This document shows, in pieces, positions 10,191 to 19,887 of a stretch of 64,000 bases of DNA. Within the stretch, counting starts at the first letter, position 1. Each line of letters opens with the position of its first letter. A program made the translations under genes and the position numbers. The notes under the pieces are model-generated. The model did no database searches, was not told the origin of the DNA, and saw only the letters and a list, made by a program, of their open reading frames with translations. The stretch is taken from the NCBI RefSeq assembly GCF_026151205.1, contig NC_087078.1, positions 13,189,118 to 13,253,117 of the forward strand. Reading direction: 5' to 3'. The stretch comes from Bolinopsis microptera. Its lineage: Eukaryota; Ctenophora; Tentaculata; Lobata; Bolinopsidae.

Positions 10191-10704
10191 TCTCATGAAG
10201 ACCTGAACATTTCTCCTGCATTTACCTTACTTAGTCCTTAGAAGACACTAATAGAGCCCACATCACCCCAAAGACCTTGAAGATCTAAGTTGACAATAGT
10301 TGGGTGAAAGACTTACCTTCTGGATCAACCGTCATACTAAAGCTTAACTAACAAGAATAGACACGATCCTAGTTGATGAACATCAGCTCACGCCAACAAC
10401 GGCTCATTGAAATACTTCTAAATGGACAATCCGAAAACTATAGTTTTTTAATAAATGAAATAACAGACTGGAGAAAATAAAATTTCCTTGAAGACCAACG
10501 AACAATTCGTGTAAATTATTTTTAATAGAATATGGAGAAGAATTGAATCAATGAATCTGTGAATTCGTGTTAACATTTGATTTTCAATATGTGAGATATT
10601 TGTGACAAGACCCATAGCTTGTTTTTCAAAATTGTGGACGTATAATAAAAACCCCGTAAAGATTTTATCTACCAATAAAATCTTTTTCTGTGTCCGTAGG
10701 GATC
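10191..10704 (+). other. 3' untranslated interior of the LTR element
   Basis: No open frame of note and no convincing polypurine tract directly before the 3' LTR (the flank reads gtccgtagggatc). In the degraded copy about 100 extra bases precede the equivalent LTR. Confidence 0.5.
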
Positions 10705-11046
10705 TGTTATAGATTGAATCGAGCTAGTTCCTAGCTCTCTCCTGATTCTTCTAGAACCTTCCACGAGGACCAAATATCTCTTGATATTTACGGGTTAAAC
10801 CACTAGTCCGTAAAGAGGACAGTTAAAACCACTAGTTCGTAGAGAGGATAGTTAAACAACGGTTAACTACCTTGTTTTAATTATAAACTTAGACCTCTCC
10901 GAAACATGTAGGTTTAGCGTAAGGGTCAAGGTTCTGCGATCTTACTTTGTTCATTATTCCGATTCCAATTATTCTGATTTTACCATCATACTATCTTTCA
11001 CTTGAACTTCGAGTATCTATCTATTCTCCACGCACCGGTGATAACA
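10705..11046 (+). repeat. 3' LTR
   Basis: 342 bp, identical by eye to 6,964-7,305, and followed by the ATAG target duplication. Confidence 0.93.
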
Positions 11047-12160
11047 ATAGTGTGTAGCCACAGAGCGTGGTAGATTTTCTGTTCACTTTGTTGTTAAACT
11101 ATCAGCTCCTGCCTTCTGTCCGAGGCCAGGGTAGTTGATTAGTTTAACACAGGGTAACGAACTCATATATTTTTTCCATCGCCTAAAAAGGCAATAGATG
11201 GTTAGAAGTGGTAGGATTTGAGAATGGGTATAGTGGGTATAGGTTTTTCGTCGTGTCACAAAGCAAAACATGCATTAACCTCCGCAAACACGTGCTCCTT
11301 TACAAATTATGATTTGATGGTCGCGCGCGCATTTTACAATGCTTTTATGTCAAGGTGTACTCTATACCAAGAATCGAGCTAATAAATCGTGTACGCCGCG
11401 CATGTATATCTCTCTTCGCTATTATACATTTTGATTAGGAGTCGTTTTTGGCGACATCTGTCCAACTTTCGGATCACATTTGTAATTTCGGATCACGTTT
11501 GTATTTCACAAGCTCACGTGTAATCTTATTGTGACGTTGCTTCCACAGTCGACTAATATAATGCTAATTTGATCCATTGAGATCTGATCCATCGATACGT
11601 GATTGACTATTTGAGGACAGGATCATGCTAGCCGTACACTAACAAGCTGTAACAAGCTGCCAATCACATCACAGCCTACATTACACACAGTTTTATGTCA
11701 AATATTGTCCAATTTTTGACATAAAATGAAAATAAACTATGGTAGAGTTCAGCTCAGGTCATATCTCAGTTCAGATCATGTCTCTAATTTGAAAATGGAA
11801 ATGTGTCGTATTGCAATTAGATCACAATTTCGGACAGATGTCTTTTTTTTTCTGGTAACATATTGAGTCGGACAAGAGTCGCTGTCGGACAGATGTCTTT
11901 TTAACTGCATCATGCATATCACCGCACAGGCTGCGCTACGGTGTCCGGTCGTTTAACTTTCGATTCAAATAATTGACAACGGCAACCCCTCCATTTTGTT
12001 CTCTGTAACGCCCCAAAGAAATTTGGTAATTTAACCAATATGAAACGATCGTTAATTGTAATTAATTACGGTCGATGGAAATCTAGCGTCCGCTAACCGG
12101 CGCAATTCTTGTTACTGTAAACATTGGCCGCACCAAAGCACGAATTCCCACGTAGATCAC
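11047..12160. other. Intergenic, with a segment absent from the second copy
   Basis: No gene is recognised. The segment 11,514-11,978 is missing from the degraded copy, which passes directly from the equivalent of 11,513 to 11,979 near 36,617. The pieces at 11,091-11,160 and 12,111-12,150 resemble 23,455-23,560, indicating an old dispersed repeat. A GC-poor, purine-mixed sequence with no ORF over 62 codons fills the rest. Confidence 0.5.
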
Positions 12161-12168
12161 TATAAATA
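12161..12168 (+). promoter_or_regulatory. Possible TATA box upstream of arylsulfatase region
   Basis: TATAAATA lies about 180 bp before the ATG at 12,342 and 540 bp before the ATG at 12,701. The position suits a core promoter for this locus; there is no independent evidence of a transcription start. Confidence 0.4.
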
Positions 12169-12341
12169 GTTCGTCTCGCTATATATATATCGTCTTGCTT
12201 TGTATATTAATACAGTGTTTAATACTGTTTAAATAGTAAGATACCACTATTAGGATTTTTATGATTTATACAGTGTACACACTATGTTGAATTATTTCAA
12301 TATTCTACCCAGAAAACCTTACCGGTTGCCGGGCTTGCTAG

Positions 12342-12530
12342 ATGCGCTCTTTTCTCGATCTAACAGCATGCTTGTCTCCGCTGCTTGTATGTGTAATTGT
12401 CTTTGACTTTGCTTTTCGTGACCGCAACAATCTGCAGGCCATGTCAGGTGTATACTGGATGATATTGGTAGCAGTTTTGTTCGCAACCCTCCTAGAACAT
12501 ATCGATTTTAAGCAACCCAATATAGTGTAG
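12342..12530 (+). pseudogene. Duplicated 5' fragment of the arylsulfatase gene
   Basis: Open from ATG 12,342 for 62 codons. The second half (from the ATG near 12,441) is homologous to the start of the sulfatase at 12,701: hydrophobic leader, then a DHVDCKQPNIV-like end reading EHIDFKQPNIV, then a TAG. So the signal-peptide region exists twice in tandem. It could be a relic of an older tandem copy or an alternative first exon, though no clean donor site follows the homology. Confidence 0.5.
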
Positions 12531-14390
12531 ATGTCAAATCAAGCCATCTTCAACCTTTTGTGAGGTTCTGGAGGTGTTCATATTTAACTTTGTTTTAAAG
12601 TTCTAATATCGTTTAATTATTTTAACAAATTTCGTAACCCACTGATATAATTTACTCCTTAGTTCGTTGAATGGTTGGTTGATCATCACAAACTTCAGGC
12701 ATGCCTGACGTACTCTTGGTGGTAGCACTTGTCTTCGTAACCCTCCTAGACCATGTCGATTGTAAACAACCCAATATAGTAATAATAGTAGCAGATGACC
12801 TGGGATACAACGATGTAGGATTCAGAGGATCTATTGCACTGACTCCAAATATTGATAGACTTGCTAACAAGAGTGTGATTCTGGAGAATCACATCGTAGC
12901 TGCTAGCTGCTCTCCTACTCGATCTGCTCTTATGACTGGTCGGTATCCAATCCGAACAGGATTCTGGAAGGGAAATATCAAACCAATGGAGGAGTTTGGA
13001 TTGGGATTGGATGAGACCTTGCTCCCTGAGATGCTGAAAACAAACGGATACTCAACACACGGCGTAGGAAAATGGCATCTCGGTATGCATACTTGGGAAC
13101 ACACGCCTGCAAAGAGAGGTTTCGATACCTGGTTTGGTTTGTACAACTGTGAACAGGATTATTTCAAACGTACATTCAAGGGCAAGACAGACTTTAGGGA
13201 AAACTATTACGATGAGAATAGTAATTTAGTTGACGACGTACGGAATGATCTAACGGGACAGTATAACACATATCTGTTCACTGACAAGTCAGTTGAGCTC
13301 ATCAAAACCACAACCAAAGCAACCCCTTCTTTCTTTATTTAGCATACACTGCACCTCATGTTCCCCGCCAAGCTTCTAAGGAAGATGTAAAAAGATTTGC
13401 CTCACACATACCTGGTAACATTTCTAAAAGTAAAGAAAGAAAAAGGTATGCAGCTCAGATATCTGTAATGGATGAAGGGATAGGAAAAGTAATTGACACT
13501 CTACGTCTAAAAGGAATGATGGACAACATTGTTTTGTTATTCACTTCAGACAATGGAGCACATAATTTCGGAAGCAACTATCCTCTGAGAGGAGGTAAGA
13601 GATCTTATCTGGAAGGAGGCGTCAGAGCAGTATCCTTTGTTCACAGCCCACTCCTTGAAAAGTCTGGTTACACCAACACCAACTTACACCATGTGACTGA
13701 TTGGTATGCTACATTTCAGAAACTAGCGGGAGACAACCCAGAGAAGCACAGTAAACCACAGTTACCAATAGACGGAGTTGACATCTGGAGATCTATCAAT
13801 AATAACGAATCTTGCCGCGATGAGATTCTTTATGAATTAAGGGATCCTTCTAAAAGGCTGGACTCGGAAGGCAGAAATGGACTTGACAATGCCAAAAAAT
13901 ATCCAATCAACCTCAAAACATTTGAAGCAAAATTCCGCAAAGTAGAACATAAATTGTCTTACGACGCGCAAGACTTTTTCGTTATTCGATGGAAGAATTT
14001 TTAATAAAACAAATATTAATAAAACAAATATTTATTTTTACGGCACAATCAAACAATATCAATAATAAATAAATCAGGGGAGGTTTGAAGAGGTTTCAAG
14101 TGCCGAAGGCCACTGCTTATCTTTAGGATTTGAGAGTGACCTGTGCTTGAAACCCCCTCAACCATCCACTACGTCAATATACTAATTACAGTATACAAAT
14201 ATAGAAAAATATAATAATCTTAAATTACTTATTGGTTTAGTTTGGTGACAAAGGAGAGCCCAGTTGAGTTTTAGTTTAGCTTTAGGTTTTGAATCACAGT
14301 TTAAAAGGTTAGCCATGTTTCATGGCAGAGAGAGATATCATGTGTGCATAGCCGTACCGGATGTAGAGTTTGAGATATAATATAGATTAG

Positions 14391-17300
14391 TTACCATGTA
14401 TTAGGGTCATCTCGATTTTGGAGGGATAGCAAGTGCTTTTTAAGGTTAGATTTAATAACACCTGACGAAGCTGATAAGTCTGAATTCTTGGAAGAACCCG
14501 GGATTATCAACCCATCTACATTAGCATCACATGTTTCGAATACATAGGGGCTGAGGTCATTCCAAATTTTCGTAGAGGTGTACAAAAAGTTCTGTTGGGA
14601 GATATCTAACCTCAGTAATGGGACAATCAGACGAAGTTTTTCATTTCTAGGACAGAACTTGAAAAGATCTTTAATCGACTGGGGGACATCAAATTTAAGA
14701 ATTTTGAATAATTCCATAAATGTATGGTACATGTGCAGATTCTCCAGGTTCATAATTTTCTGCTCGGTGAATAGCGGTTTAGTGTGTTCAAGACAGTAGT
14801 TCTTGCTAGCCATATGTTCGTTATAAGTTCTTGAACGTGCACAGGTTAAATAGTATTCTTTATGATCAAAATTGGGAATGTTACCAAATAGCAGTCTTAT
14901 ACATCGTTTTTGAATTGCAAAGATTTTATTCAGCTTATGTTTAGGGATCCCACCCCAGCAACTTATACAATAGCTAAGATGTGACATAAAAAGAGCATTG
15001 TATAGTTTCAAATATTCAGATTTGGGAACGAATTTGCAAATTCTCTTAATCGATACAATACTGGAGTTCAGCTTTAAAGATAAATGATTAAGATGTGGTT
15101 CCCAGCTTAGCTGTTCGTCTATTATCACCCCAAGAAACTTTGTACATTGAACTTTTTCTAGCTTTTTGCCATCTATTAAAATCGTTAGATTCCTGTTAAA
15201 GGGCCGTGTTCTGGCACAGGTCTGTGTTGCTCTTGACAAACCTGGCTGAAAATGCATATAACAACTTTTCCCTGCATTTATATGTAACTTGTTAGACTCC
15301 ATATAGTTACTGACTTGTTTCATTACATGATTAGCTTTTTCAAAAGCTTCCTGTGCTGAACTACCTATCACGAAAATATTTGTATCATCAGCAAACAGGA
15401 CGAATTCAGCCAAGCTTGAGGAGCTCACAATATCATTTATATAAATCAGAAATAGTAGAGGTCCTAACACTGACCCCTGGGGTACACCATACTCAACTGA
15501 ACACTTGTCCGACTTTTCAGTTTGAAAAGAAGTTACTTGGCTACGGTTTTTTAGATAGCTAGCAAGAGTTTTTAGTGCAATACCTCTTACTCCATAGTGT
15601 TCAAGTTTATGCAGGAGTTTATCGTGCTCAATTGTGTCAAATGCTTTACTTAGATCAATAAATATTCCAATTACATGATTTTTCTGTTCAATCTCATTAA
15701 GTATTTTATTGACAGAATAGTTTACGGCATGAGATGTTGAGTGTTGTTTTCTAAAACCAAATTGTCGATCATAAATCACGTTCATAGCACTGAGGTAATT
15801 ATATAACCTATTATAGATTATTTTTTCAAGTATTTTTCCAAATATCGGTAATGTAGAAACAGGTCGATAGTTATCAAGGCATCGTGAGTCTCCTTTTTTA
15901 TAAATTGGTGTAATAGAGCCCGTTTTAAGCTTGTTTGGAAAGACCCCATTGTCCAAGAACCAATTAAAGAATCTAGAGATATGACCAGACAGATAATTTA
16001 CACTCTTTTTTAAGACTTTAACAGAGATATCACTTGCCTTCCCATTTTCAAGGCTACCAATGATTTTACTTATCTCTTCCTCGTCACAGGGGCTGAGAAA
16101 AAAAGAGTTCACTATTCTTTCTCTGCCCTTGAGGTATTGTTTAAACTTCGTCTTAATAAAATTGCCATCAGTTACCGTACGAGATGGTACAGAAGATTGA
16201 ACTTTTGAATTAAGATTACGAGCAATAGACGAGAAGTAGATGTTAAATCCGTTAGCAATCTCACGGCGTTCAGTTACAATTCGACCATCAATTAAGAATG
16301 ATGCTTTTATATCTTTTTTAGATTTACCCCTGAGTTCGTTAATCAATTCCCAGGTTTTTTTAATATTTCCTTTAGCAAGTTCAAATTTTTTTCCATAGTG
16401 GGCTTTTTTCGCAGATTTTATAGCTTTGTTTAGGATAGAACGATACTCCTTATACTTAAGATATAAAGTTTCCTCACCTAATGGGTTGATTTTGGTACAC
16501 GAAGCCTTCCATCGCTTGTAGTGAAAGCCTTTAGTAAACACAGATTTAATTAACGCAGAAGTGATCCATGGATTCATCAATCTATTGCGTTTTGATTGAA
16601 AACCAGCAGTAGAGTCCAATTTGAAATTCAGTTCGATTTTTTCATGGACAGTTTCGACAAATTTTTCAAAACCTTCCTCATCATACGAAAAGTTCGATCG
16701 GTAGATATCCCTTCCAATATCATTAAGGAAGCTTTCTATATTAGACTCACAGTAATCATACTTAGGTTTAAGTTTGGTATCATTTGGACTCTCTTTAGTA
16801 TTACACGATATGAAACAGAAGATTGGGTTATGATGGGAAATCTTGGATTCAAGAATTCCAGATCCTAAGACACGCTCAGTAGAGTTCACTAAAATATTAT
16901 CAATTAAGCTTTCGTTGCAACCCGGCTTGGCATGGGTGGCAATCGATATCAAAGGGATTAAATTGTTACTGTAGATAGTTTGTTCAAATTCAGCTATGTT
17001 TCGTCCCTGGGCCAAAAGATCAACATTGAAGTCACCTGTCAAGGCTACATTATTAGACGGTAGGAATTTCATCAACACGTCAAGCTCAGCAAGTGCATCT
17101 AGAATATCACCACTAGGGGGCCTGTAGACAACACCAGCAATCTGTGGAACCTCTGTGTTAGTGATCTCAACAAAAAGTGTTTCAAGATTGTCAGAGCATT
17201 TACATAACTTTTCGATTCGGCTGTATTGGTACTTATTGTCAATATATACACCAAGGCCACTACCTTTCTTTTTCCCATCAGTTTTGGAGTTATACTCACT

Positions 17301-17822
17301 GCTGTAACCATCAATTTTGTATAAATCTTTATTTTCCTCATCAATGTTTGTTTCAGCTAGCGCAATAACTGCAAATTTCTCATCATATTGACTCATATCA
17401 GTAATAAAGCTGTCAAAGTTAGATGCGTTCCCATCAATGTTGTTAAACACAATAGATATAAACGGCTTGTTATGGTTAAGTATGTTTTTTGACAGCCGGT
17501 TGAAATTTGTCATGTTATAAGACCTACAGTCTTTTAGAATGTTTGAAATAGTCTCCATATCTTCGTCTCTTTCTACAGTGTTGGGATCATATTTGTCATA
17601 AATAATTGAGTTGAAAGGATTGTACCTTTGGGATTTGAAGGCGAAACATTGACTGCAGTGCCACATTTGTTTAACATGGTCAAATTTAAAGCTCTGTTCA
17701 GAACATTTGGCATGATATATTGTATCGCAACACTCACATATTATGACTTTATGATGGCTTAGTACATTGCTATCACAACCTGGACATCTCTCTCTTGTAA
17801 TATTAAAGTTTATTGAGGTCAT
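14391..17822 (-). CDS. LINE B ORF2: PHD finger, endonuclease, reverse transcriptase
   Basis: 1,143 residues and intact. A C4HC3 PHD finger is at residues 13-59 (C13, C16, C29, C32, H37, C40, C56, C59). The endonuclease spans about 115-345, with LAETNID, GDFN near 265 and HHNPIF near 330. The RT spans about 610-900, with YRPVSTLPIFGKILEK, FIDLSKAFDTIEH, YGVPQGSVLGP and FADD near 811. A C-terminal region with LYNALFMSHLSYCISCWGG follows. The ATG shares bases with the ORF1 stop (ATGA, 17,822-17,819), suggesting translation by termination-reinitiation. PHD fingers usually bind histone tails; here it could guide the endonuclease to chromatin, which is inference. Confidence 0.95.
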   Translation of the reverse strand: MTSINFNITRERCPGCDSNVLSHHKVIICECCDTIYHAKCSEQSFKFDHVKQMWHCSQCFAFKSQRYNPFNSIIYDKYDPNTVERDEDMETISNILKDCRSYNMTNFNRLSKNILNHNKPFISIVFNNIDGNASNFDSFITDMSQYDEKFAVIALAETNIDEENKDLYKIDGYSSEYNSKTDGKKKGSGLGVYIDNKYQYSRIEKLCKCSDNLETLFVEITNTEVPQIAGVVYRPPSGDILDALAELDVLMKFLPSNNVALTGDFNVDLLAQGRNIAEFEQTIYSNNLIPLISIATHAKPGCNESLIDNILVNSTERVLGSGILESKISHHNPIFCFISCNTKESPNDTKLKPKYDYCESNIESFLNDIGRDIYRSNFSYDEEGFEKFVETVHEKIELNFKLDSTAGFQSKRNRLMNPWITSALIKSVFTKGFHYKRWKASCTKINPLGEETLYLKYKEYRSILNKAIKSAKKAHYGKKFELAKGNIKKTWELINELRGKSKKDIKASFLIDGRIVTERREIANGFNIYFSSIARNLNSKVQSSVPSRTVTDGNFIKTKFKQYLKGRERIVNSFFLSPCDEEEISKIIGSLENGKASDISVKVLKKSVNYLSGHISRFFNWFLDNGVFPNKLKTGSITPIYKKGDSRCLDNYRPVSTLPIFGKILEKIIYNRLYNYLSAMNVIYDRQFGFRKQHSTSHAVNYSVNKILNEIEQKNHVIGIFIDLSKAFDTIEHDKLLHKLEHYGVRGIALKTLASYLKNRSQVTSFQTEKSDKCSVEYGVPQGSVLGPLLFLIYINDIVSSSSLAEFVLFADDTNIFVIGSSAQEAFEKANHVMKQVSNYMESNKLHINAGKSCYMHFQPGLSRATQTCARTRPFNRNLTILIDGKKLEKVQCTKFLGVIIDEQLSWEPHLNHLSLKLNSSIVSIKRICKFVPKSEYLKLYNALFMSHLSYCISCWGGIPKHKLNKIFAIQKRCIRLLFGNIPNFDHKEYYLTCARSRTYNEHMASKNYCLEHTKPLFTEQKIMNLENLHMYHTFMELFKILKFDVPQSIKDLFKFCPRNEKLRLIVPLLRLDISQQNFLYTSTKIWNDLSPYVFETCDANVDGLIIPGSSKNSDLSASSGVIKSNLKKHLLSLQNRDDPNTW

Positions 17823-19195
17823 ATCGGTAAGATATCACTCCTACTACCCCTACTTAGGGCACTCCTATAGTCACCATTTCCACCTTTAAATCTTTCCGTG
17901 GACTGACTTCCACCACGTTGTACAATACATCGTTTTATACTCATGCAAAATATTTTCAGGCCTTCTCTTCCGAGATGTACAACATCATTGACCAATGGTG
18001 TGCCATCACGTGAGAATCGACCATACTTAGAAGGCATGCATCCGTTAACAGAACCTAGTACAGAGTTATCTATAATAAACATGTTTTTCCTATTATAAAC
18101 CATGTCGACAATTAAACTGTTTAACTCCCCTATACGTGAGTTAACAAACTGTGATTTGGTGGGCAAGAGTAGACTAATATGAACTTTACTATTAGGATAA
18201 AATTGCTGAATTTCACTACATTTCTTCTTAAGCTTAGCAATAAGTGTTCTAGTAGATGGTCTGTTGGAATCATCCCGAATATCATTGATTCCCGTGTGTA
18301 TAACAATGTTCCGATAAGGGCCTATGTCTTTCGGAGCAGGAATATCGTCAATTTTAGCAGCCCACATTCGCTTACCAGGAACCCATTTTCCGAGAGTTCC
18401 AACATCTTTACCAAATTTAATGTATTTAGTGTTTGAGTCCCCAATTAAAACTGTGCTATTTTTGTAGTAAGGCGCAATATGCCTAAAGGTAAAGCTGTAC
18501 CTCACAGAATTTTTCTCATCAGATTCTTCTTCATCTTCTTCATTAGTGAGAGGTTCAATACCATGATTCCAGATTTCCTGGGACAACCTGGACATCACGT
18601 ACACACTTCCATCTTTGAGCTTTAAGGACTTTTCAGTCGACTTATGAGTGAACTTTATTGTGCGTTCTTCACCAAGAGACACAGTGACTATTATTGATTC
18701 AGGGTCAATAAGTACCTCATTGTCACAGTGCTGAGGGATATGGCTACTGTTGCCTGTATATCTTGTTACAAGGCAAGAGTTCAGCCAGCTCTTCCTATTG
18801 GGGAGAGAGGGGCGCACACAGTCCAAAAGATCTTGTATCTCTACTGGAGTTTCCTTTGCCTGATGATATGCTCCTGTATACCAGTATCCATGTTCACCAA
18901 AGTAGATGACATCCCTGCTGCCACCAACCGAAGAAAAATCTGCACTACTGTCCTCCAGCAGCTTTATAAGTTTGCTGTGAAGCTCAACAGGCACTATATC
19001 TTCCTGATAAGTTATATAAGGGTCACATGCAGGGTCTATAGAAATTTGAGATGGAGCAAAGTGAGGGGAAGTAGTGTTAGGGGTCATAACGATAGAGTCG
19101 TTGTTGGGTAGTTCACCTTCATCAAATTTCTGTGTGGACGTTGAGGGACAAACATGATCATTGATCTTTTCCAATTGCACTTTGATCTGGGTCAT
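17819..19195 (-). CDS. LINE B ORF1, C-terminal part: coiled coil, AlkB-like oxygenase, SGNH hydrolase
   Basis: 458 residues from the first ATG, but the frame is open upstream to 19,411 without an ATG. That upstream part encodes a heptad-like helix (SLKQEIDDLKDSL), so it probably continues the upstream PHD piece. The AlkB-like domain spans residues about 65-240: H156-C-D158-N-E, TVSLG, WNH211, R232-x5-R238 (RYSFTFR). The SGNH hydrolase spans about 247-420: GDS at 252-254, TGIND (G302, N304, D305), and D404-x2-H407 (NDVVHLG). All key residues of both folds are present. A Glu/Asp stretch (EEDEEESDEKN) sits inside the oxygenase before the last strand. Confidence 0.9.
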   Translation of the reverse strand: MTQIKVQLEKINDHVCPSTSTQKFDEGELPNNDSIVMTPNTTSPHFAPSQISIDPACDPYITYQEDIVPVELHSKLIKLLEDSSADFSSVGGSRDVIYFGEHGYWYTGAYHQAKETPVEIQDLLDCVRPSLPNRKSWLNSCLVTRYTGNSSHIPQHCDNEVLIDPESIIVTVSLGEERTIKFTHKSTEKSLKLKDGSVYVMSRLSQEIWNHGIEPLTNEEDEEESDEKNSVRYSFTFRHIAPYYKNSTVLIGDSNTKYIKFGKDVGTLGKWVPGKRMWAAKIDDIPAPKDIGPYRNIVIHTGINDIRDDSNRPSTRTLIAKLKKKCSEIQQFYPNSKVHISLLLPTKSQFVNSRIGELNSLIVDMVYNRKNMFIIDNSVLGSVNGCMPSKYGRFSRDGTPLVNDVVHLGREGLKIFCMSIKRCIVQRGGSQSTERFKGGNGDYRSALSRGSRSDILPI

Positions 19196-19335
19196 CAGGT
19201 TATCAACATGATCGAAAGTACTGCTGTTGGTCGGGGGTTGCTCTGTAATAGGAATACTTTTGAGAGAGTCCTTCAGGTCATCAATCTCCTGTTTGAGAGA
19301 ATAACTGGTTGTCTCAAGAGCTGAGCCACTCTCCT

Positions 19336-19887
19336 TTACTTTCGTATGAGAATGAGGTGTTTGATATGCTCGTTGAAGAACTCTATGGTTGTTGTACTTT
19401 CTTTGAGTTCCTCATTACACTTTGATATCTTAGAAATATTGCTAAAGAATTCTGTTAACGCTTTGGATTTTTCCTCCTCCTTCAATCTTCTTGTGTAAGG
19501 AAAGATAAAGCAGTCCGGGCACTTCCAGGAAGTGCTGAGCTTCTTTAGAGAAGTTGCTGTGAGGCCAGCAAGGTTAACACAGTTAGAATGGAAGGTCTGC
19601 TTACAAGTAACACATAAGATTGCAGGGTTCTTTGACTCTACAAAGCAGGGACACTTAGAGAGTAGCGTTCCTGGGATCGATGCTGGTTCGTTGCTCTCTA
19701 CATCTACAAAGTCTCCATCAGATGTTAGATCTGCATCTGGCTCTGTGTTCCTATTATGTATTCTGCTAGTGACTTTTCGGCTTAAAACAGGGCTTGAAAT
19801 AGGGGTGGATCCAGCTGACTTGCACCCTCGATACGTGGAATTAAAGAGGTCCGATCTCCTGTCGAGTTTCTTGTCGGTCTTTTTCAT
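19336..19887 (-). CDS. LINE B ORF1, N-terminal part: PHD finger and helix
   Basis: 183 residues. It has a basic Lys/Arg/Ser-rich N-terminus, then a C4HC3 PHD finger (C79, C81, C92, C95, H100, C103, C123, C126), then a helical segment up to the stop. The next ORF's open frame overlaps the last 76 bases (19,411-19,336) in the -1 frame. The two pieces are therefore most simply one ORF1 broken by a 1-nt indel in that stretch. I see no X-XXY-YYZ slippery heptamer there, so programmed frameshifting is less likely. Confidence 0.85.
   Translation of the reverse strand: MKKTDKKLDRRSDLFNSTYRGCKSAGSTPISSPVLSRKVTSRIHNRNTEPDADLTSDGDFVDVESNEPASIPGTLLSKCPCFVESKNPAILCVTCKQTFHSNCVNLAGLTATSLKKLSTSWKCPDCFIFPYTRRLKEEEKSKALTEFFSNISKISKCNEELKESTTTIEFFNEHIKHLILIRK

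Larger units (their letters stand above)
6964..11046 (+). mobile_element. LTR retrotransposon with gag but no pol (non-autonomous)
   Basis: Two 342-bp LTRs (6,964-7,305 and 10,705-11,046) begin TGTTAT and end ATAACA, and I found no difference between them by eye. The flanks carry a 4-bp target duplication ATAG (6,960-6,963 and 11,047-11,050). A primer-binding site for tRNA-Ser follows the 5' LTR. The 3.4-kb interior has a gag-like ORF, an Arg/Ser-rich region, an unrecognised 3' ORF and two tandem repeats. I see no protease, RT, RNase H or integrase, so it would depend on a related autonomous element, probably Ty3/Gypsy-like from its primer site and TSD. The purine tract before the 3' LTR is weak. 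A degraded copy sits at about 32,465-36,185. Confidence 0.9.
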
